The translations under genes were made by a program, and so were the position numbers. From Planctomycetales bacterium (GTDB lineage Bacteria; Planctomycetota; Planctomycetia; Isosphaerales; Isosphaeraceae), in assembly GCA_027449865.1 (NCBI GenBank), contig DAIDKV010000097.1, positions 62,001 through 126,000 of the forward strand: a stretch of 64,000 bases of DNA, given 5' to 3'. A model generated the notes under the pieces. It worked only from the letters and a program-made list of their open reading frames with translations, did no database searches and was not told the DNA's origin. Positions 48,701-54,769 of the stretch are shown here, in pieces; position 1 is the first letter of the stretch, and each line of letters opens with the position of its first letter.

Positions 48701-51528
48701 CGGGAAGCACCGTGAACTTCTACCTCGGGACGACGTTCGACGGGGCCGTCGTGAACGGTTCGGCGAACGTGGACGTCACAAGCACGACGGGGCTAAGGGC
48801 CGGCGAGACGGTCGTCGGGACCGGGGTCCCGCCCGGAACGACGATCCTTCAGATCAACCCGGCCTCGGGCGCGACGCCAGCCCAGGTCGTCCTCTCGCAG
48901 GCGGCGACCGCCACCAGCGCCGGTAATGAGGTTCTGGGCGCGGGGAGCCAGGAATCGAGCGTCACGGCGGGGATCTCGTTCAACGGGACGACCACCGTTG
49001 GATCGGCGACAGTCCTGGTCGCCAGCACGACTGGCCTGGCCGTGGGCGAGGGAATCGTCGGTCCTGGAATCGCGGGCGGGTCGAAGATCACGAACATCAC
49101 GCCGCTGGGCTCGGGCGAATCGCTTCTGACGCTCTCGCTGGCCGCGACGGCCGGCCAGGCGCAGGGCCTGACCGCCAGCGGGGCGGCGTTCACCGGCAAC
49201 CTTTCGCTGGGCTCGGCGATCGTCTCGAACGTTTCGAGTGCGGCCGGCCTCTCGGTCGGCGAGGTGGTGATCGGGTCGGGTATCCCGGCCGGAGCGACGA
49301 TCACGGCGATCGACACGACGAACCCGGCCGACATCATCGTGACGCTCTCGGCGGCCTCGACGACCAACACCACCGGGGCGAGCCTGACGCCGACCGTTCC
49401 CGGCATCGCCGGAACGCTGACGCCGGGATCGGCGACGGTCCTGGTCGGCAGCACGGCCTTGCTCTCCGTCGGCCAGACCGTGAGCGGGGTGGGGATTCCG
49501 AGCGGAACGACGATCGCCTCGATCGACACGACCGACTCGGTGATCACGCTCTCGCAGGCCGCGACCGGCGGAAGCACCTCGTCGCTCACGGCGACCGGTC
49601 CGATCTTCACGGGGAGCGTTACCAACGGCTCGCCGATCGTGGCCGTCTCGAGTTCGGCGGGCCTGGCTGTCGGCCAGTTCGTCTTCGGAGTCGGCCTGCC
49701 GGCGGCGGGGGCGATGATCCAGTCGGTCGATTCGGCCACGCAGATCACCCTCAACACCAGCGCGACGACCACCGCGGCGCTGGAGACCCTCTACGCGGCC
49801 TCGGCGGCGAGCGACGGAGCCTCGTACGACTTCTCCACGCAGCTCCCGTTCTCGCTGAGCAACGGCCAGACCTCGGTCTTCGTGGTGGTGCAAAACGCGG
49901 CGGGTAATCTCTCGGCGGCGAGCAATCCGACGACCGTGCAGATTGTCTCGAACCCGGCCGACTACAACGGCGGCCCGGCCTCGGATCCGGCCTCGTTCAC
50001 CCGGAACACGACCACCAATCAGGTGCAGTGGACGGTCCAGACGCCGACGGGGACGCCGGCGCCCTGGTTCGGGCCGAGCGGCGTGGCCTACACACCCTCG
50101 ACGACCGTTCTGGCCAGCCAGGTTGTCCCGTTCCAGGGCGACTTCGACGGGACCGGCCTGACGGGGTTTGCCTACTACAACATCGCCACGGCGACCTGGA
50201 CGGTGCTCAACGCCTCGACGGCGGCCATTTCGGGGCCGAGCACCTTCGTCCAGGGAACGCCCAACCAGAGCCTGCCGGTGGTCGGTCACTTCGATCCCAA
50301 CGGCCCGGCCGAGATGGCGGTCTTCACTCCGAGCACCGGAACCTGGATCATCGCCAGCAACATCACCGGGTCGCGGTCGTTCACCTTCGGGCAGTCGGGC
50401 GATATCCCGATCGCGGGCGACTTCCTCGGGCTGGGTTACGACCAGGCCGCCGTCTACCGGTCGAGCACTAACCAGTTCCTGGTGTACAACCCGCAGTCGC
50501 CGTCGAGCCCGACGATCTTCACGATCCCGGCGAGCACGCCCGACCTCTCCAGCCTGGTCCCGGTTCCTGGTCAGTACGACAATCAGGCGTATTTCAACGC
50601 CGCGACCCACGGGACGAACCAGCCGATCTTCGGCCAGACCGAGGCGGCCGTTTACGACCCGATCACGGGGAACTACACGATCCTCGGCCCTGGCGGGACG
50701 GCGTACACGATCACCGGGTTCCCGGCCAACGGCATTCCGGCACCGGCCGACTACCTCGGTATCGGGTCGGATCAACCGGCGGTCCTCAACCCGACGACCG
50801 GCGTGCTGGTCATCTACAACCCGGGGGCGGGCAACGCCCCGTCGGCGCTGAAGGGTGGGCTCGTCAACTTCGCCACGCTCCCCGCCGGCTCGATCGCGGT
50901 GACATCGCCTCTGCCGTACCGGCTTCCGGGCGCGGGTCTCGCGTTGGGCACCGGTGGAAACGGCGGCTCGGGCGGCCTGACGACCGGTGGTCCGGGCAGC
51001 GGTTCGACCGGTAGCCCTGGCAGCGGCTCGGGCAGCGGCACGACCGGCAGCCCTGGCGGCGGCTCGGGCAGCGGCACGACCGGCCAGACGCCTGGCGGTG
51101 GCTCGGGCGGTAGCCTGACGACCTCGCCTGGTGGCGGCGGTGGCTCGTCGTCGGGCCTCGGCACCACCGGGACGCCTGGCGGCGGCTCGTCGGCCGGGAC
51201 GCCGTCGCAGTCTGGTGGAACCAGCCCAGGGAACGGCGGCGGGCCCGTGGAGATCGGAGTCGTTGGCAAGCATCACCGGCATCACCTGGTGAAGAAGAAG
51301 GCGCACCCGACCCGTCACGCCGTCAAGAAGGGGCCTCACCACATCGCGGCGAGGCCCGCGCATGGACACCACCGACACGTGATCCAGGTCATCCCGGCGG
51401 ATCACCACGCGGCCCCGGCTTTCGCGACCGGCGGTCACCTCGCTCACAAGCAGCACGCGGTTGACCTGGCGATCGAGGCCGTTCACGTGAACCTTCACCA
51501 CAACCGGAAGTCGGGCCACTCGGCCTGA
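39745..51528 (+). CDS. Giant secreted multidomain repeat protein (Asp-box, P-domain-like modules, 65-residue repeats, His-rich tail)
   Basis: 3927 residues. The N terminus is basic and ends in LEGLEARTLLS (about 38-48), a planctomycete export-associated motif. Asp-box/sialidase-like repeats follow (STDGGNTWTPF, SDNGGTTWQL), and a second, longer Asp-box region lies at about 1570-2620 (GASGGVWKTTN, STDGGQTWTL, SEDTGKTWTK). Three proprotein-convertase P-domain-like beta modules lie at about 392-603, 1151-1305 and 1405-1542, each ending in G-T-x-x-x-W-x-L. A ~65-residue module with the pattern GSAxV...GxxVxGxGIPxGTTI occurs eight times: once near 306-367, then 2532-2602, 2729-2792 and five times at 2995-3352. 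FG-GAP-like repeats (about 3435-3718), a Gly/Ser-rich linker and a cationic His-rich tail (3839-3927) complete it. Likely surface-exposed or adhesive; no protease domain is seen. Confidence 0.85.
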   Translation: MAMGTGASGGSLRGSRGGDGRGARAAKSRRFRLQRIELEGLEARTLLSTLPAASTNGSIQNLTNLGRVTTGGNAVSPTVAIDPNNPNDMVSVWALDISTLSPVPHTTTVIQGKFSTDGGNTWTPFDPVNPILDAATIDSTPPTAYTQVTDPSVAFDANGNFYVSALQTSGATDGAITLTAFQLSGGFKPIIQPYAPTVVYQWLTTSDAAYSPTLAVDASTANPVYTGANDPYSGNIYVAWASGDIHPANPNVETNYNPNRIEMVVSSDGGNSFSGPSILNSNGNFGPQKDSHPQILINQVGTPFIGTLASGSAVVTGVTASGFKVGEDVSGVGIPAGTTIASLGGTTLTLSQAATASTSGASQALVAGLGTVTAGWEDFGTGPAGGSNTTYITTNNVQPGQSFQFSNLSGGVINPGTAGSGSADNPVSTSFPIPVSGFSAATIAALSNLTVSLSITHPTLSDISAVLQAPNGGPSITLFLNSTNAAGTNSTFFGLSGANLGIFGQSTTNPGITFSQGDNNIATIFTDTATRNIFDPTTTGTNGNAAPYVGYFRPEVGSLDAFLASVAAGGTNAINGTWNLIVTDYRTETTPGFLNGVNLHFNTNMSVGTPHVISAALAVPGSITDTYPTAIPAAPATGAGPGLVMAIDNTVGPNITTTGVSRGTQFQGRIYAAFVGYLPLEYPPNTKNPTSNTDIFLMYSDNGGTTWQLANGGNPVNNDNAVNDGFSQANENIDPASPTGRTQFMPAIAVDPTTGTVVMSWRDARYDVANTRVVTEIATSIDGGQSFSPQTYANPSQTAVDAITGNTVVMSPMGDNQGGANGQADGNYNYGTQMGLAAYGGQIYPIWAGNLNQSHITSGAVKGNPLNIFYQPMTIGAGPRIVNSTMGPIPLSEAQSGVVTFSVTFDRPVDPTTFVPGDVQVFYHSPTNGSSFVPLFVSGVAPMTSSGVGPTNTLGNSAYGYTQFTVTFNPTLAANGTTPSGITNFTGTYSYLIAPDNGAGLAIASPVWTAANGIVTRQGDPMDQNANGTVDENAVTTSYTGLTPGDVYADPAPNPTTPVTFNGATSILTPPFNQNTLPLIVPGPYVSGSQAIGVNSSGQTQRSTSGDNLLLNATSSMFNVLFDRPIQASTFTGDQTSTITIMGPAGSVTGPQSFASTSFGQTIPSATAAGPGVLTVPLSVPSSNNTFLIEQLSVAFSLAMTDNTQLSMSLISPTGQIIPLLSGLTGSNFTNTVLLDNPANEPPSIAGGTAPFTGTYMPAYPVGNTQTLAGLKGQSADGTWYLQISNASKSLTGTLDNWSLNITPEIQVVPVAPVNGLTNSFNILFPQQSLSGTYTINFGPNALQANGTLGPILDQFGNAIDTTQVAGLDVLRGQGTNAPVTTVQYGAPGLPQPIPAQTGATPGQIVSTISVPDNFVVQGDTTSSGVAGLQVQLNASFANDPNLSATLYYNYGQAGQIAVPLFSNVGSGTQTANFNNTIFNDNAATPVQAGSAPFFSTFTPQMPLSAFAGLNAMGNWTLVLQNSSTSLTGTLNGWSLIFQKPLPTSGMGVPGQDAVGVGFRLFTMAPSNALSSQSWTAVGPAAIGSSSQTGGINGGAESSGAGGAGRVSGLAIDPSDPSGNTVYAAGASGGVWKTTNFLAPGGPTWVPLTDFGPTTSLNIGSIAVFPRNHNPNQTVIIAATGEGNTGTPGVGFLISTDGGQTWTLSDSTVNVDANGNPLPLNSTARDRAFVGTTAFKVVVDPQPTPSGNVIIYAALSGNNGGIWRSEDTGKTWTKMLAGNATDVVLDPNSGITLDPATNTDVQGNLQIVYAALVGSSGGVYMSPNQGQVWNQMLGGVGNPLIYDGYNFTRGNVNPKNSGNPNGSAGRIALAVPPADPNNAAASAVYSGWLYAAVSDSSGKFTGLYMTKDFGQNWVDVHIASVAPNGAATVQAIPTNDISQPNYPITGGAGFLGAQGTYDLTLNVDPANPNVVYLGGTQDGGQTGLIRIDTTTIWDAHANVPYTNVGPGGNLNLNSTGAATVDDKTKGYFTLVPGDTTSYLNFIRNPNQPFLSSPTLETFNVNAFTASGFGVKWIPFDVGGTDYHAVAGMIDPLTGLPRLIFGNDQGIWSVLDNNGTFQTQIGSNDTLAGINRNGNIQITQFYYGAAQPSLQAAIKADAMYYGSAQDNGGPVSAPNVLTTGNITWGGPGGDATGVATNQQGDGSAYQFFWPCCGGNSTDFFQYIPAGLSGSGAYIGRTYGLFAQSGSFPSPDPTQWPYEGGANFAVNPVNGADVMISSNTGAIYTTTNSGVTWFNVGAASIFNSPGGFSDALAYGAPDPSAPSGIGNLNNFLYVGTDKGQIYVSQDGGGANGNSWINISTGLDGSTVKQIITDPVRGSHDAYAVTSGGVFYMANSIPSASNTPTWVNITSNLKNLAYSINGQPYNPTTDPNSVTYNQAINLNAIAAEWQYAIPNSPTNPSAGYHPVLFVGADSGVYESLDNGQTWSLFPQSTLGAAQSNGNLPHVAVNSLSLSLGNVDPSTGMSTLAGPYQVVSFNGTITNGSATITNASNLNGLAAGDIVTVAGVTGGFTIASVNTSNNSLTLTAPINFTGTSPESVALQASNPTAAADPNTLMAATYGRGEYAINLAPIVLPSSVAFLSTNSTTTDSAGYTVVNTSKPTLNGLSSMTAYGNTTWVTIKDMTPGDATYGQVIGGFDPSQPLQANSGNSTDALGNFTIPVTSALNSNTISLTGSLTAGSATITGLSTVIGLVAGMPIAGPGIQPGTTIQGISGTTLTLSRNALVGGTGVSLLANLKTIEVYTTNDAGAQSNPVMLTFDLQATDLPPVAPTAPPPAPTLQIDLPGPAQTGTPVTNLTSPLFTGTTIPGTSVTVTEVWTNPPTGVTPSPIVFQPTVNASGSYSFNFQDFQNPTGVNVTLGTFQVYATAAYTYDPNHEGPSAQSNTVTFQINDVPPPAVSDLRLSPATDTGILGDNVTSDRTPVFVGTTEPGSTVNFYLGTTFDGAVVNGSANVDVTSTTGLRAGETVVGTGVPPGTTILQINPASGATPAQVVLSQAATATSAGNEVLGAGSQESSVTAGISFNGTTTVGSATVLVASTTGLAVGEGIVGPGIAGGSKITNITPLGSGESLLTLSLAATAGQAQGLTASGAAFTGNLSLGSAIVSNVSSAAGLSVGEVVIGSGIPAGATITAIDTTNPADIIVTLSAASTTNTTGASLTPTVPGIAGTLTPGSATVLVGSTALLSVGQTVSGVGIPSGTTIASIDTTDSVITLSQAATGGSTSSLTATGPIFTGSVTNGSPIVAVSSSAGLAVGQFVFGVGLPAAGAMIQSVDSATQITLNTSATTTAALETLYAASAASDGASYDFSTQLPFSLSNGQTSVFVVVQNAAGNLSAASNPTTVQIVSNPADYNGGPASDPASFTRNTTTNQVQWTVQTPTGTPAPWFGPSGVAYTPSTTVLASQVVPFQGDFDGTGLTGFAYYNIATATWTVLNASTAAISGPSTFVQGTPNQSLPVVGHFDPNGPAEMAVFTPSTGTWIIASNITGSRSFTFGQSGDIPIAGDFLGLGYDQAAVYRSSTNQFLVYNPQSPSSPTIFTIPASTPDLSSLVPVPGQYDNQAYFNAATHGTNQPIFGQTEAAVYDPITGNYTILGPGGTAYTITGFPANGIPAPADYLGIGSDQPAVLNPTTGVLVIYNPGAGNAPSALKGGLVNFATLPAGSIAVTSPLPYRLPGAGLALGTGGNGGSGGLTTGGPGSGSTGSPGSGSGSGTTGSPGGGSGSGTTGQTPGGGSGGSLTTSPGGGGGSSSGLGTTGTPGGGSSAGTPSQSGGTSPGNGGGPVEIGVVGKHHRHHLVKKKAHPTRHAVKKGPHHIAARPAHGHHRHVIQVIPADHHAAPAFATGGHLAHKQHAVDLAIEAVHVNLHHNRKSGHSA

Positions 51529-51606
51529 TCGGATCGGATCGCGAACCGCGGGGCAGGGGGGATCTCCCTCGATCCCGCGGTGAGCTGTAGTTCATCGAAA
51601 AACGCG

Positions 51607-51655
51607 AAAGGGCCGGGGCCGCGATCATTCCGACGCAGCCCCGGCCCTTTTTGTC
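51607..51655. terminator. Strong terminator between convergent genes
   Basis: AAAGGGCCGGGGC pairs with GCCCCGGCCCTTT around a loop of about 18 bases, followed by TTGT on the plus strand. It separates the giant gene from the convergent minus-strand gene and could serve both directions. Confidence 0.88.
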
Positions 51656-51713
51656 AACGATGACCGCGAGAGCCGGTGGAAACCCGCGCCGGCAGGACGA
51701 CGTTTTGGGGATT

Positions 51714-54095
51714 TTACGGCATTTTGAGGAGTTTCAGCGAGCCGAGATCGACGGGCCCGCCGTCGCCCTTCGGCACCTGGAAGCGGTGTCCGACGATCAT
51801 GCCCGCGTCGTGCTTCATGAACCAGACCCGTAATGAGTAGTCGCCCGGCGGGACGTCCTCGACCCGGAATCGCCCCTCTCGGTCGACAGTTGCCGTGTGA
51901 TATGGGGCGTCGATGCGCTCCGGCCCGGCGAGGTTGACCCAGACCTCGGCGAAGCTCCAGCGGACCGGTTCGGTCCTTCCCGCGGGCGGTTGCAGCCGCC
52001 CGATAACCGCTCGTCCGCTCCCACCTAGCTCGGGACGCACCGTTTTGCCGGCCGGGAAGGCGGTGGGGACGTGGCACGAAGAGGTGACCTCGGTGGCGCC
52101 ATCGTTCACCATGAACGTGATCGCCCGGCCGATTCGCCCCTGGCCCGGAACGACCCGATCGAAGGCGAACCGGCCGTCGGGGCCGGTGACGGTCCTGTAT
52201 TGCGTCTGGATATTGGGCTCATCCTGACGATAAGAACTCAGGCTCGAGACATCCAGCTCGATCGGGACGTTCGCCGCCGGGGCCTTGCCGATCCGGTATG
52301 TCCCCTCCACCCGCGACCAGGGCTCCAGGTGAATGATCCGGGCCGACCAGTCCGCCTTCGATCGGAGGTGGGCGAATCCGGTCGGATGGACGATCACGAG
52401 CTGGAAGTTGCCGTCCTGCGCCGGGAAGTGAAAGCGGCCATCCTCGCCCGTCTGGGTTCGGGCGCAAAAGGTCATTGAGGGGTCGATCTCACCGTTCTTG
52501 ACCTCGATCTGCGACCCGGGGATCCCGAGCGCGACCTGAGCCCCCGCGGCGGCGGCATTGCGCGGGGTGACCACCTTCGCGACGATGTCGCGGCCCGGCT
52601 CCAGGGCGAAGTCGACGGCGATGGTCCCCTCGTCCGGCTTGATCTCGCGCGAGACGGCGGCCTGGTATCCACTGGCCTCAATCCGGATCAGGGTTACCGG
52701 TTCAGCGCGAGTCAGGCGGATCTCGTATCGGCCGTCGGTGGCGGCGTAGGGCTCCTGGCGATTCCAGGAGATCCGATCGGTCGGGAACCGGCTCCCCACA
52801 ACGACCCGGAAGTTCTTGATGGGTTGCTTCGTGGCGGCGGCGACGACCCCGCCCGAAACGACGAGCGGACCGGAGACGTGAAAGACGTACTCCTGGGTGC
52901 GGGCCACGATCGGTTGCGCCTGGAGCTGCATGCCGTCGGGCGGGCAGATGTCGGCCCGGAATTCGTCCAAAGGCGCCTCGTGCCAGGTCCAGACGCCGTG
53001 ATCGTCGGCGTACTGGCCGACGTGGTCGAACTCGAAATACTCGAACCGGCCGCGCCACCACTGGAAGAAGATCCGGGTTTTGGGAACCGGCTGGCCTTGC
53101 TGATCGACAACCCGGATGCGGACCGTCCCGCCGGGCTTCATCCGGAAATCGACCGGCCCCATCTTCGGGTCGACGGTCACCTCTTTCATGTCGGTAGCGC
53201 GGCCGACGGCGGAGGCGACGACCCGGGTGGCCCGGGGCTCGCAGCCCTCGATCCGGTACTGGCCTTCGAGGTCGGATCGAGCCTCGCGGATGTCGTTGTG
53301 GAACTTGGTCCGGACCCGGGCGCCGGCGATCGGTTTGCCGGCCTCGTCGGTGATCCGGCCGGAGATGGTCAGCCCGCGTTCCAGGACGATCCGGGCTGAC
53401 GCCAGACGGCCCGTCGGGATACCGAATTCCCGTCGCGTCAGAAGATGCTGGTACGGGCGGTGGCCGGAGTGGTTGATACTCACGGTGACGCCGGCCAGCG
53501 AGACCGGGACGGTGTCGATGTGCCATCGGCCATCGTTGTCGGTCCGGGCGTGCTGTCCGCTGAAGAACGGTCGATTGTCGCCAGGTCGCTTCCTGAACTC
53601 GATCCAGGGATGAACCTCGGCGCCGGCGATCGGCTGCCCTGCGGCGTCGACGACGATCCCGCCGACCGACCAGGCGGTCTCCAGCTCGGCGGTGAATCGA
53701 TCGGGGATGGTTTCGCTGTGCGTCTCGGACGCCCAGCCGGCGTAATATGGCCCGTAACCCGGGGTTTCGATGAAGGCCTCCAGGCGGGTCGGCGCGCGGG
53801 GGAACTCGATGACAACCCGGCCCGAGGCGTCGGCCAGTACGGTCGTTCCAAAGGGACCCTGACGGACAAACCGGCCCTTGCGGACGCGATCGCGCGTTGC
53901 CGGCGGGTCGCCCCGGAACTCGATGGCGGCACCCGGGACCGGCTTGCCGCCCGGCCCGACAACGATCAGCTCGAAGGCCCGCGGTTTCGCGGGCCGGTCG
54001 TCGCCGCCGCGAAGAGGAGCCGCCACCGCGGTGACAAGCACGACCGGGATCACGACCGAGCGGAAGGTGGAAACGAAGATGCGATTCCAAATCAT
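51714..54095 (-). CDS. Secreted protein with repeated carboxypeptidase-regulatory-like domains
   Basis: 793 residues. A signal peptide is evident (about 1-28, FRSVVIPVVLVTAVAAPLRG). The mature part is a series of beta-sandwich modules of ~85 residues with the CarboxypepD_reg/SdrD-B-like pattern, e.g. LIVVGPGGKPVPGAAIEFRG, GIVVDAAGQPIAGAEVHPW, GRITDEAGKPIAGARVRTKF and VRIRVVDQQGQPVPKTRIF. The pattern V-x-D-x-x-G-x-P-(I/V)-x-G-A-x-V recurs throughout, and later modules (DGRFHFPAQDG, EGRFRVEDVPPGDYSLRV) keep the GxY/F-x-V end. Proteins like this are abundant in planctomycetes and probably serve envelope or adhesion roles. There is no catalytic domain. Confidence 0.85.
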   Translation of the reverse strand: MIWNRIFVSTFRSVVIPVVLVTAVAAPLRGGDDRPAKPRAFELIVVGPGGKPVPGAAIEFRGDPPATRDRVRKGRFVRQGPFGTTVLADASGRVVIEFPRAPTRLEAFIETPGYGPYYAGWASETHSETIPDRFTAELETAWSVGGIVVDAAGQPIAGAEVHPWIEFRKRPGDNRPFFSGQHARTDNDGRWHIDTVPVSLAGVTVSINHSGHRPYQHLLTRREFGIPTGRLASARIVLERGLTISGRITDEAGKPIAGARVRTKFHNDIREARSDLEGQYRIEGCEPRATRVVASAVGRATDMKEVTVDPKMGPVDFRMKPGGTVRIRVVDQQGQPVPKTRIFFQWWRGRFEYFEFDHVGQYADDHGVWTWHEAPLDEFRADICPPDGMQLQAQPIVARTQEYVFHVSGPLVVSGGVVAAATKQPIKNFRVVVGSRFPTDRISWNRQEPYAATDGRYEIRLTRAEPVTLIRIEASGYQAAVSREIKPDEGTIAVDFALEPGRDIVAKVVTPRNAAAAGAQVALGIPGSQIEVKNGEIDPSMTFCARTQTGEDGRFHFPAQDGNFQLVIVHPTGFAHLRSKADWSARIIHLEPWSRVEGTYRIGKAPAANVPIELDVSSLSSYRQDEPNIQTQYRTVTGPDGRFAFDRVVPGQGRIGRAITFMVNDGATEVTSSCHVPTAFPAGKTVRPELGGSGRAVIGRLQPPAGRTEPVRWSFAEVWVNLAGPERIDAPYHTATVDREGRFRVEDVPPGDYSLRVWFMKHDAGMIVGHRFQVPKGDGGPVDLGSLKLLKMP

Positions 54096-54181
54096 TTCCG
54101 GCTCGCCATTCGGGGTTTGACAACGGGCTCAACCGGAAACCTTAACGGACCCCACCATCACCTGCAACGACCGAGAAAAAC

Positions 54182-54559
54182 TCAGCGATTCCCGACGCTT
54201 GCGCTCTGCGACGGCTCCCACTCAGTCATCGCGATCGCTATCGTGCCCATCGGGAGATGCGGGGTGCCTGAATCGAACTCGACAGGATCGAGTCGAAACC
54301 CCGACGGTAGGATCGCATCGGACGGACGATTCGCGGCACGCCGGTATCCCCGCGCGACGACCGCAATCAAGGCGATGGCCGCCACCCCCGCGCCGGCCAT
54401 CCGGAGACGCTCTCCTGAGAATTCTCCCGCGCTTGCCTCGATATCAATCCGATGAGGCGTTGAAAGCTGGGGCGTCGCCTCGCTCGTGTATTCGAAGCAG
54501 CCCCGGGTCCGTGCCGGTACCAGCAGCAGCACGCAGACGACGATCGTTGAAAGTCGCAT
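54182..54559 (-). CDS. Small exported or membrane protein, hypothetical
   Basis: 125 residues from ATG 54559, chosen because AGAGGAG lies seven bases before it; a longer frame to 54577 exists. A hydrophobic N-terminal signal (LSTIVVCVLLLVPARTRG, then Cys) could be a lipoprotein-like or ordinary signal. A second hydrophobic helix (RMAGAGVAAIALIAVVARGYRR, about 54-75) would span the membrane. The rest is not recognised. It sits 86 bp from the next gene on the same strand. Confidence 0.55.
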   Translation of the reverse strand: MRLSTIVVCVLLLVPARTRGCFEYTSEATPQLSTPHRIDIEASAGEFSGERLRMAGAGVAAIALIAVVARGYRRAANRPSDAILPSGFRLDPVEFDSGTPHLPMGTIAIAMTEWEPSQSASVGNR

Positions 54560-54721
54560 CAGCGGACTCCTCTTCATGGATCGAAATGCGATCGGAAGGG
54601 TGACGCTCTTGCGACAATTGTAAGGAGTGTCTGACAGATGTCAATGGTGTATCGAAGGGGACTGGAGGAGGTTTCGGAGGGGTCGAGGGGTGACGTCCGA
54701 GGCCGCGAGATCGGGAGGGGG

Positions 54722-54726
54722 TCACT
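54722..54726. repeat. Target site duplication, left copy (TCACT)
   Basis: TCACT directly abuts the left end of the transposon at 54727 and recurs at 63703-63707 just outside the right end. A 5-bp duplication is what Tn3-family transposition produces. Confidence 0.9.
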
Positions 54727-54765
54727 GGGGCGTGAGTAGCAATGGAACAGAAAACCGGCGCAAGG
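54727..54765 (+). repeat. Tn3-family terminal inverted repeat, left (IRL)
   Basis: 39 bp reading inward from GGGG, then CGTGAGTAGCAATG, then GAACAG, then AAAACCGGCGCAAGG. It resembles the Tn3 end consensus (GGGG start, central GGAAC-GAAAA). It matches IRR at 63663-63702 with few differences. Confidence 0.93.
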
Positions 54766-54769
54766 GCCG

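Noticed and set aside
48793-51519. 908-residue minus-strand open frame
   Set aside because: Arg/Ala-rich shadow of the repeat and Gly-rich parts of the giant gene; no domain and no ribosome-binding site.
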